A stretch of DNA of 11,762 nt from Euryarchaeota archaeon UBA346 (GTDB lineage: Archaea; Thermoplasmatota; E2; DHVEG-1). Each line of letters opens with the position of its first letter. The stretch's first letter is position 1. Location of the stretch: positions 1 through 11,762 of the forward strand of contig DAJP01000002.1 in assembly GCA_002496355.1 (NCBI GenBank). The letters run 5' to 3'. The translations under genes and the position numbers were made by a program. The notes under the pieces were generated by a model, which was not told the DNA's origin, did not search any database, and worked only from the letters and a program-made list of their open reading frames with translations. Below, piece by piece: positions 1 to 6,570 of this stretch.

Positions 1-1787
1 GGAGTAATATCGTCGATATAGAACCCTTCCTGTAATGTCCCTGTGTCGGTCGTATATCTCAACCGGATAAACACGGACCCTCCAGAATAATTACTCAGAT
101 CATACTCCTTGTATTGCCAGCCGCCCGATGATCCAGTGAAAATATCTAAGACTTTGAAGTTCCGACCATCGGTGCTGACCTCGACAAACGCATCATCGAA
201 ATCACTCTCAGTGTTATACCAGCACCAGAAGGAAAGCTTCATGCCTTCGGTAATCGGGATTGGATAGACAGACGTCATCGAAGAAACATCAGAGTTGGTA
301 TACCGAGATTTAAAGCTAGATCCCCCAGAGTGGTATCGTGAGGTCGACAGTGCGAACCCATCAAGACTCCAGAGATCAGACCCAGATTCCGCGTCATCGG
401 TTCTAGTGGAAAGCCCACCAAGCTCGTCAAGCTGGAAATAATCAGGTGATGCTAACGGGTTCTGCTCCATCCAGGATACTCGATAGTTCCCATCAGAGTC
501 ATTGGGTACTTCGTCAAGGACTGGTGGCATCACACGTGGTACGACAGTGTCACGTATATTCTCCGCTTCTGAGATGAGATACAATGCCCCGTCGTTGTTT
601 TCTTTGCATATCTGATCAAGATAGCTTGCAGACGGATGGAAATCTGAACACGCTTCAATGGTATAAGCAAACGTCGTCCGACCAAGGACATAATGACTAT
701 ATCCATACTCCCAGTCGATGTTATCGCCAGTCGTCCCATACAAACCATAGGATTGACCTGGTGTATACGTCCCTGAACCACTCTGTCGAGTGATCCGCTG
801 TGCAACCCCTGTTCCAATAGCACTAATATATGTGTTATCTGGGACATGTGATGAGGTGTACCCCCATGGCCAGTACAGTTCTTGTTGGTACGTGTGCCAG
901 GAGATCGAGGCAGAAATATCGTGCGTCATAAAGAAATTTGTTATCGCCTGGATTTCAAGCTCTGAAGCTGGCCCCGGACCACAGTACACCTCGTCCCCCG
1001 GGCTATGAGTCACTGATGCATCAAAGATAGATCCCCACTCGCCCCAAGCGTTTCCATCAGTAGACCCAGGATAGTTCCGGTTTAAATCCACTCCTGTCGT
1101 TCCATACTGTGGGAAGTACTGTCGGTTCTTCCGCCAATCATGACTGAGGTCATGACACCAGACATATCCATCTGGGTTCACACAAGGAACAATCCATATT
1201 CTCCGGTTCTCCACAAAATCAGTAATAGTGGAATTCACACCATATCCCGCAGTCAGATTGTTCGCGATACGCAGGCAGATCTCCACGGTGGGCCATTCAC
1301 GGGCATGATGAAGTCCCATGAAAAACACACCAGGTTCCCCTTCATCAACACCAGGGTTATCAGAGATCTCCAAACACCAGATAGTACGTCCTTCGTAAGT
1401 CGTCCCAATGCTGAAGAGACTGGTGATATCAGAGTAATTGGTAGCAACACCCTGCAAGATATTTTCCACCTGGGCAAATGTATGATATGATCCCATCATA
1501 GCCGCATGGTATGCATCCATATCTGCTATACGAGTTGTATATGAAATCTGATTGTCAGTTAGCTCGGTTAACCGGTATCGCGGGATGATGATATCCACAT
1601 ATTCCCCATGGCTTGCTGCAACGACCTCCACACCCTGTGGAAGCACAACATCTCCCTGGGTGATATCGATTCTCACAAGATCTTTTACCGAAGAAGTCGG
1701 CTCATTACTCTGTGAACCTGAAATCGAAACAGATCCACAAAGCAATATCACTAGTGTTCCGAAACAAATGATTGTCTTTTTATTCAT
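1..1787 (-). CDS. Secreted M14 zinc carboxypeptidase with C-terminal jelly-roll domain (3' end outside window)
   Basis: Hydrolyses C-terminal residues from peptides outside the cell. I read 595 codons from the ATG at 1787 to the window edge with no stop, so the C-terminus is missing. Residues 1-25 form a Sec signal (MNKKTIICFG then hydrophobic). The M14 catalytic domain spans roughly 100-415. Zinc ligands are H161 and E164 in HHAREWPTVE and H298 in SWHTYQQELYWPWGY. VDLNRNYP (N236, R237) matches the substrate carboxylate-binding Asn-Arg of carboxypeptidase A, and E378 in YTIEA matches its general base Glu270. After a linker with an FN3-like look (about 420-460), residues 465-595 resemble the MAM/immune-inhibitor-A jelly roll (FWCWYNTES, FVEVSTDG, GFYIDDI). 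The start is set by GGAGG 8 bases upstream. It lies 16 bases after the C25 peptidase stop, so the two share a transcript. The family call is firm; substrate preference cannot be read. Confidence 0.95.
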   Translation of the reverse strand, partial: MNKKTIICFGTLVILLCGSVSISGSQSNEPTSSVKDLVRIDITQGDVVLPQGVEVVAASHGEYVDIIIPRYRLTELTDNQISYTTRIADMDAYHAAMMGSYHTFAQVENILQGVATNYSDITSLFSIGTTYEGRTIWCLEISDNPGVDEGEPGVFFMGLHHAREWPTVEICLRIANNLTAGYGVNSTITDFVENRRIWIVPCVNPDGYVWCHDLSHDWRKNRQYFPQYGTTGVDLNRNYPGSTDGNAWGEWGSIFDASVTHSPGDEVYCGPGPASELEIQAITNFFMTHDISASISWHTYQQELYWPWGYTSSHVPDNTYISAIGTGVAQRITRQSGSGTYTPGQSYGLYGTTGDNIDWEYGYSHYVLGRTTFAYTIEACSDFHPSASYLDQICKENNDGALYLISEAENIRDTVVPRVMPPVLDEVPNDSDGNYRVSWMEQNPLASPDYFQLDELGGLSTRTDDAESGSDLWSLDGFALSTSRYHSGGSSFKSRYTNSDVSSMTSVYPIPITEGMKLSFWCWYNTESDFDDAFVEVSTDGRNFKVLDIFTGSSGGWQYKEYDLSNYSGGSVFIRLRYTTDTGTLQEGFYIDDIT

Positions 1788-1795
1788 CTCTCATG

Positions 1796-1800
1796 CCTCC
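1796..1800 (-). promoter_or_regulatory. Shine-Dalgarno GGAGG of the M14 gene
   Basis: GGAGG on the minus strand ends 8 bases before the ATG at 1787. A nearer ATG (1794-1792) reads only four codons before TAA, so spacing and frame both select 1787. The site lies in the 16-base gap after the C25 stop, which supports translation from a shared mRNA. Confidence 0.8.
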
Positions 1801-1803
1801 ATT

Positions 1804-3693
1804 CTAGGAATATCCTCCAATCTGTAGACTGGGGTCACCAAGTAAGACGAACTCCTGGACAGTCTTGCAGTCCAGTATCTCAAGCATCGGTGGATACGTG
1901 TTAAGATAATCAATAAGTGCTGAAGTATGCGCCTGTCCAAGGATGGTCTTATTGTTCACCCCGTAATTTTTGAAAAACTGCGTGTTCGCATACCCTGAAA
2001 AGAACTGGGTGCAATCAGGGATGGAATCATTGTTCCAATCCTCCGTAGCGAACCAGTCCAGCCCGGTGTACGCCATGGTCGCGATACTCCCACCATTCTT
2101 CACACTAACCAATTTCCATGCCCAGCATTCCGGGACCCATTCCATGTAGTAAAATTTCCTTTGGAAATACGAAAACCCATCCCTGAGAAACCCTTGCGGA
2201 ATATTCAAAAGACTCGTGTTGAATTGTCCATTGTGACACCCGCCACAGACGGTGACCGGCAGCTTTTCCCCATTTGTCAACTCCGGCATATGTTTCAACT
2301 GTAATCCCGTGATCCAAAGGCTTCCATTATGTGGTGGATGCGTGGACCATGACGAAGGGTTCCCATGTCCGTCAAAGAACAAAAACCCACAACCGGCATT
2401 GATCCCATCAATGACATCCTGCGAACCCGTGAAGTTCCCGTTCGATGTCCAGAGTCGGACGCCATCAAAACCAGTCAGATACTGTAATGCAAGAGCGTTT
2501 TCTTCTTCACCTTCATACCAGGGATCTGTAGCATTGGGTGCGGAATCCCCACCGACAACAACCATTCTGTTGAACCATTCAGCCCCAGCGGTCGTGGTCT
2601 CATAGGTGATTATCTTGTTCACCAGGGATTTTACCTCATTAACATTTTTACACGCAAGACGTCCGAGATACACCTCCGGATACAGGTCTAGGATGTCTTT
2701 TCCTTGGTTATTCCATTCAGCAAACAGACCGTTCCCATTCGAGTCCCATGTTGAGAAGTTCCCAAAGGCGTCATAGAGATCAGCGAAATAGAGGTCGGAG
2801 AGATATCCTCCCTCCCAGTTTGCCCCGTCATCTAGGTTAGTGTATCGGACTGGGACATGCCATTTTTCATTCAGAATCCCACCAGACCGTCCACCGACTA
2901 AAAGAACGTAATCGGTCCCCCATTGGTCATAGGCGTTCTTTATGAAGTATTTCATCTCCTCGGCACAGTCCCGTCCTTCCGCAGGGAAATAGACGCTGTC
3001 ACAGATCTCATTTCGTGTCACAAGTTTCGTGGTGATTCCATTGCTGATTTTATGGTCCACCAATGGCTGGAGTGCTTTGGAAAAATCCTTCGGAGCGATA
3101 ATCACGAGTTGATACTCATCTGCTTTTGCAGGTTGGGCTGTGGGAAGATCATAGGTTATTGAAAGGGATGCTGTGTTCCTATATAGTAGTATATTATCAG
3201 TTGGTATGTATTGGAGTGGGAAGCAGCGAATCGTCACAAACAGAACATGATCATCACCGGAGATCCCCGCACCAAGATGATACTCATAGAGGGATTCTGG
3301 GTAAATCGAACCAATTTCTTTTTCTTGGTTGTACCTCACAAGTGTCCCAGCGATAGAGGTCACAGGTGTTGGTGCTGACACAATCGTATTTTCTAGGATG
3401 TATTCCTCCGGTTCGGAGAATGTCACATCAACACTTCTTATCGTCGTACCAAATGGGAAGATATAGGTGGTGACAGAAGCAGGAAGCATCGGTGCACCAG
3501 GTGTGTTCAACCAGTTGTTTACATTGTTTATGGTAACGTACGTTGAGCTTTCTTTGGTGATGATCTCTGGGTTTGAAAAAAAAAGTATTTCTGTTTTCTT
3601 CAATGATGGTTCTATTGTTTTTGAAACAGCGGCTGCCCCAAGTCCACTTAGGACCATGATTCCAATTAATACTAGTGGTACGAATCTTTTCAT
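1804..3693 (-). CDS. Secreted gingipain-family (C25) cysteine peptidase
   Basis: Extracellular cysteine endopeptidase of clan CD. I chose the ATG at 3693 (629 residues) because AGGGG lies 7 bases upstream and the protein then opens with a clean signal peptide (MKRFVPLVLIGIMVLSG, ending near GAAAV). An in-frame ATG at 3723 would put ten polar residues before the signal. An N-terminal prodomain-like beta region (about 30-190, with PGAPMLPASVTTYIFPFG) precedes the C25 domain, which starts near YQLVIIAPKDF. H443 in FFDGHGNPSSWS and C486 in CGGCHNGQF align with the catalytic His and Cys of gingipain (GHG and ACVNG). The domain closes with the family-typical VLLGDPSL at the C-terminus. No C-terminal sorting domain or membrane anchor follows, unlike the bacterial gingipains. 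It is the upstream partner of the M14 gene, and the papain-like gene lies 82 bases before it. Cleavage specificity is not predictable here. Confidence 0.93.
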   Translation of the reverse strand: MKRFVPLVLIGIMVLSGLGAAAVSKTIEPSLKKTEILFFSNPEIITKESSTYVTINNVNNWLNTPGAPMLPASVTTYIFPFGTTIRSVDVTFSEPEEYILENTIVSAPTPVTSIAGTLVRYNQEKEIGSIYPESLYEYHLGAGISGDDHVLFVTIRCFPLQYIPTDNILLYRNTASLSITYDLPTAQPAKADEYQLVIIAPKDFSKALQPLVDHKISNGITTKLVTRNEICDSVYFPAEGRDCAEEMKYFIKNAYDQWGTDYVLLVGGRSGGILNEKWHVPVRYTNLDDGANWEGGYLSDLYFADLYDAFGNFSTWDSNGNGLFAEWNNQGKDILDLYPEVYLGRLACKNVNEVKSLVNKIITYETTTAGAEWFNRMVVVGGDSAPNATDPWYEGEEENALALQYLTGFDGVRLWTSNGNFTGSQDVIDGINAGCGFLFFDGHGNPSSWSTHPPHNGSLWITGLQLKHMPELTNGEKLPVTVCGGCHNGQFNTSLLNIPQGFLRDGFSYFQRKFYYMEWVPECWAWKLVSVKNGGSIATMAYTGLDWFATEDWNNDSIPDCTQFFSGYANTQFFKNYGVNNKTILGQAHTSALIDYLNTYPPMLEILDCKTVQEFVLLGDPSLQIGGYS

Positions 3694-3753
3694 ATTATAT
3701 CCCCTAATTTTTATCGATAACATCTAATGAAGTTTATCCCTGTATGCTTTTAA

Positions 3754-3774
3754 TTATATAAATCTCTATTTAAA
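3754..3774 (-). promoter_or_regulatory. Probable promoter of the C25-M14 pair
   Basis: The 82-base gap between the papain-like gene and the C25 start holds two overlapping archaeal TATA-like candidates on the minus strand: TTTAAATAGAGAT (3774-3762) and TTTATATAA (3762-3754). They would put transcription starts near 3743 or 3731, giving leaders of roughly 40-50 bases. The first is an exact 13-base match to the element before the solute-binding protein gene (8573-8561). Its 5' bases lie only 2 bases after the papain-like stop. No strong terminator is visible, so read-through from upstream is also possible. Confidence 0.5.
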
Positions 3775-3775
3775 A

Positions 3776-5668
3776 CTATCTTAGGGATTGAACAAGCAGA
3801 AAGGACAGGATATCCTTTGAGGGCACCTCCTGGACGCTCTTCCAGAAGATATTCCACGTAAGAGTGGTTTTTTCAACAGGTGCCACCAGTTCAATGGAAA
3901 TAAGTCCGTAATCAACATGATCCTCTGTATTCCATATTTTTATGGAGCCAGTAAACGTTCCTTGCTCATCAGGCACGTCAACGTACACATGGACTGTAAC
4001 CTGATCTCCCGATGGAAGATTTATGCCGCTGTTTGGTTCAAAGACCCAGTTGCTGCCCCACGCGGGGGTCTCTGCGATCGCCCAATCCAGATATGATTCA
4101 CTGAACCCTTCCGGGTCGGTGCCGATGTTAGACACCGTAAATGTGCCTAAGGCGAAATAATTGGTCCCACTTTTGACACTTCCACTTAAAGAACCAGTCA
4201 CCTGCAGATTCGGCTCCGGGGGGTCATACGAATCAGACAACTGGAACCAAACTTTCGCATCATTTTCCTCGTCACTATTGTCTCCCCCATCCGGTTGGTA
4301 GGTCCCTGAGGAAGTCAGATACCCTCCCTCAGAGATGATCGTGTCGATCTGGATGATCTGATTTGTGACAAGGCTGTATTGACAATGAAAGATCGCTCCT
4401 CTAATGTCAGTAGTGCTGTCGTCAGATCCTCCACCGATGTACCCGCTAACATCTGCCAGGTCATCCCCCGTAATCGTATCCCGATCCCAGACTTTAATCG
4501 TTATCTCTGGGGTCGGTGTCTGAACATGGAACCGATACGTGACATCCTCGGTATGGTCGTCTTCATTGCTGGAATAATCATCATTGATCTGTTCGCTCCA
4601 TTGGCTTCCCGTGTAGACCTGTACTCGATACGACCAGTCCGCCTCACTTTCTAGCCATCCTTCGATTTCACCGATCATCTGGATCCGATGGATCTTCACA
4701 TTCACCTGTGGACCAGTTTGAGGCGTATAATCAAAATAGATGATCTCTTGACCTATTTTACAATCCCCATACAGAATCATAAACCAGCCATCTTCACCCC
4801 AGCCTGTCCCCCAGCTGTTTTTACAGATCCAGCAGTTTTGTGCATCATCATAACCGACAATGACGACCGCATGGTTCATCGGGTCAGGGTCGCTCCCCGG
4901 GTGTTCATACACCCCGCCGCTGTATCCAAAGAAGTCATCATAGACGATCATTCCTGCGACCAATGGACCTTTTTGAAGCAACGCGTTTTTTATCGAATTG
5001 ATATCACTTGCTACCGTATGCCATGCGTCAATCTGGATGATGAGGTCTTCCCAGTTGCTGCATTTATCAGAACACGGAGGAACAGTGCCAGACCCACTCA
5101 CATAGGCGAAGCAGGATTCTGGTAATGTGCCATAGGACGTTATGAAATTATAGGGTCCTGGCGAATAAGCACCATCGCACCCTTGGATATAATCACCCAT
5201 CCATTCCATCCCACACGAGACAATGAACTGTTCTGAAAGATCAATGGAATACCCCGGGTTTCCCTGTCTTATTTTCATGAGCGCCTCGATCGAACCAAGG
5301 GGTGCAAACGCGTAGCAGCTTCCACAGTCCGCCTGGTTTTTAATTGGGGTAGTCCAGTCACCGGTCTGACCATTGTAGGTTGCATCCCGCCAATCCCATG
5401 ATGCAGAGGTCACCCCTGTGAATGCTTCTCCTTCAGGGAGTGTTTCTTTTACAGGCAGCAGTCCCGTTCTATGATAGTTTCCATCAATGTCAGGTGTCTC
5501 AGGTGATTCGCATCCGCAGTCATTGTCGCTCGTGATTTCTTCAGACGGCTTCTGCTGATTTGTCCCTGGTTTCATGTCTGTATCATTTTGTTGTTGTGTT
5601 CCAATGACGGTAATACAGGTGCCTAGCAATGTACCTATCAATAGGATTGAAAATATTTTTGTGTTCAT
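3776..5668 (-). CDS. Secreted papain-like (C1A) cysteine peptidase with C-terminal beta domains
   Basis: Extracellular cysteine endopeptidase of 630 residues. Residues 1-24 are a Sec signal (MNTKIFSILLIGTLLGTC). A polar stretch (25-85) replaces the usual I29 inhibitor prodomain, which I do not see. The catalytic domain spans about 88-315: Q112 (oxyanion hole) and nucleophile C118 in NQADCGSCYAF, H266 in MNHAVVIVGYDD, and N284 in CKNSWGTGWGEDGWF. The residue after the nucleophile is Tyr instead of papain's Trp. Residues about 322-470 form a second domain; VWDRDTITGDDLADVSG recalls the Asp-rich calcium loop of C2 domains. Residues about 485-605 look like an Ig/CARDB-type beta sandwich. No anchor is visible. 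The start has AAGGGAAG (5682-5675) 6 bases upstream. It is the first gene of the minus-strand protease locus. The peptidase call is firm; the accessory domain names are inference. Confidence 0.95.
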   Translation of the reverse strand: MNTKIFSILLIGTLLGTCITVIGTQQQNDTDMKPGTNQQKPSEEITSDNDCGCESPETPDIDGNYHRTGLLPVKETLPEGEAFTGVTSASWDWRDATYNGQTGDWTTPIKNQADCGSCYAFAPLGSIEALMKIRQGNPGYSIDLSEQFIVSCGMEWMGDYIQGCDGAYSPGPYNFITSYGTLPESCFAYVSGSGTVPPCSDKCSNWEDLIIQIDAWHTVASDINSIKNALLQKGPLVAGMIVYDDFFGYSGGVYEHPGSDPDPMNHAVVIVGYDDAQNCWICKNSWGTGWGEDGWFMILYGDCKIGQEIIYFDYTPQTGPQVNVKIHRIQMIGEIEGWLESEADWSYRVQVYTGSQWSEQINDDYSSNEDDHTEDVTYRFHVQTPTPEITIKVWDRDTITGDDLADVSGYIGGGSDDSTTDIRGAIFHCQYSLVTNQIIQIDTIISEGGYLTSSGTYQPDGGDNSDEENDAKVWFQLSDSYDPPEPNLQVTGSLSGSVKSGTNYFALGTFTVSNIGTDPEGFSESYLDWAIAETPAWGSNWVFEPNSGINLPSGDQVTVHVYVDVPDEQGTFTGSIKIWNTEDHVDYGLISIELVAPVEKTTLTWNIFWKSVQEVPSKDILSFLLVQSLR

Positions 5669-5706
5669 GGTATTCTTCCCTTTGTTTGTTGACAGCCCTA
5701 ATCACC

Positions 5707-5715
5707 TATAAATAT
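5707..5715 (-). promoter_or_regulatory. TATA box of the papain-like peptidase gene
   Basis: ATATTTATA on the minus strand lies 39 bases before the ATG at 5668. The usual 26-base offset puts the transcription start near 5685, giving a leader of about 17 bases that just contains the AAGGGAAG ribosome binding site. Position and leader length fit archaeal promoters; no BRE was distinguished. Confidence 0.5.
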
Positions 5716-5869
5716 TTTTATCTAACCTGGAAAAAGATAATGATAATATATAATGGAACGACTTTTTTTTTTTTGAGAACTACTGTATTTCTATAAAATG
5801 CAATAGTTGAATATACGAAATTTTATCACGTATCACTACGATTCTCTTGCAAGACAGTCTTCCATAATG
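5716..5869. other. Divergent intergenic region with T12 tract
   Basis: This is the middle of the AT-rich region between the papain-like gene and the divergent 187-residue gene. It holds a TATA-like TATATAAT (5747-5754, plus strand) and a run of 12 T (5763-5774). I see no ORF with start signals, no clear hairpin and no tRNA. The TATA-like string may be chance in such AT-rich DNA. Confidence 0.4.
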
Positions 5870-5876
5870 TTTATAT
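5870..5876 (+). promoter_or_regulatory. TATA box of the 187-residue protein gene
   Basis: TTTATAT is centred 30 bases before the ATG at 5903, which predicts a transcription start within a few bases of the start codon. No Shine-Dalgarno sequence precedes that ATG. Together these suggest a leaderless or nearly leaderless transcript, common in archaea. Confidence 0.5.
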
Positions 5877-5902
5877 CCTAAAACGCATAATAATAACGTG
5901 AA

Positions 5903-6466
5903 ATGAAACAGCAGAGCATTCGGAAAAAAGAACTTGATTCCCTCAGGACTCAGTGGAGGAAATCCCATCGGACCCTGAATGGCAGGATCATCTTATACCC
6001 AGACAAACCACCTGAACATATTAATGCTCGGGGCAGCAAACTGTATAACTGGTTCTGGGGGAAGATTCTACGTGAAACCAAACCAGAGGAGATCCCTGCT
6101 ATCGTGTCAGGCCTGCAGGATGCGATCCATGCAGAGAAGGACACTCGGAAGATTCAGATACTGAGGACCATGATCGGGATGGCTGATGATGCGTATCAAT
6201 TCAAGCAGCTTGAGGATATCAAGGATTTTGATACAGAGCTTCAATTAGAGCATAAACCGGTGTTCAATGCGGAAGACGGGGTCATTTATCGTAGCGGAAA
6301 AATCTATACAACGGATTATAACGAGGATGAAAGTGAGATCCTCATTCGAGATATCGAAGGGATCATCATTGATATGTTATCTTCTGAGGATACAGAAAAA
6401 AATGCGTCTCCTTCAATAGTTCGGAATAATACCTATAAGAACTGGAAGTATATGGAGAAAATCTGA
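5903..6466 (+). CDS. Hypothetical soluble protein, 187 residues
   Basis: I do not recognise this protein. It has no signal peptide or membrane segment and is rich in charged residues. A basic N-terminus (MKQQSIRKKELDSLRTQWRK) is followed by a helix-prone section (about 55-110, with KPEEIPAIVSGLQDAIHAEK and RKIQILRTMIGMADDAYQFK), then a more acidic, strand-prone part (about 120-160, with VFNAEDGVIYRSGKIYT and ILIRDIEGIIIDML). The C-terminus is polar and probably disordered. There are no cysteines and no obvious catalytic or DNA-binding motif. It is the only large plus-strand gene here, diverging from the proteases and converging on the solute-binding protein gene. A TATA box 30 bases upstream and the T tracts downstream support a real single-gene transcript. 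Function is unknown; nothing but position links it to proteolysis. Confidence 0.75.
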   Translation: MKQQSIRKKELDSLRTQWRKSHRTLNGRIILYPDKPPEHINARGSKLYNWFWGKILRETKPEEIPAIVSGLQDAIHAEKDTRKIQILRTMIGMADDAYQFKQLEDIKDFDTELQLEHKPVFNAEDGVIYRSGKIYTTDYNEDESEILIRDIEGIIIDMLSSEDTEKNASPSIVRNNTYKNWKYMEKI

Positions 6467-6505
6467 TTCGAACCACCAGTAAATAACCTGAATTACTTTA
6501 TGTGT

Positions 6506-6563
6506 TTTTTTTTATAACCAATAGGAAAACATCTGAATGGAGTTTTTTTTTTTTTTTTTTTTT
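6506..6563 (+). terminator. T-tract terminator region with T9 and T21
   Basis: A run of 9 T (6506-6514) begins 39 bases after the stop of the 187-residue gene, and a run of 21 T occupies 6543-6563. Archaeal RNA polymerase stops at U tracts without needing a hairpin, so these would end plus-strand transcription before it runs into the convergent solute-binding protein gene (stop at 6571). I see no stable stem before either tract. The exact length of the T21 run may be affected by sequencing error. Confidence 0.65.
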
Positions 6564-6570
6564 GTATTAT

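Noticed and set aside
1140..1490. Open frame on the plus strand inside the M14 gene
   Set aside because: It is antisense to the M14 catalytic core, whose zinc and substrate residues are all readable on the minus strand.
3776..3850. Possible frameshift at the 3' end of the papain-like gene, because the C-terminus (FLLVQSLR) looks unlike the preceding domain
   Set aside because: The other frames do not continue into anything more domain-like, and the stop is followed by promoter-like AT-rich DNA.
5780..5968. Minus-strand open frame of 62 codons spanning the start of the 187-residue gene
   Set aside because: It has no ribosome binding site and no recognisable protein character, and it overlaps the promoter and start of the better-supported plus-strand gene.
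6543..6563. T21 homopolymer as a special element (for example a phase-variable tract)
   Set aside because: It lies between two convergent genes, outside both coding regions, where a terminator explains it; its exact length may also be a sequencing artefact.
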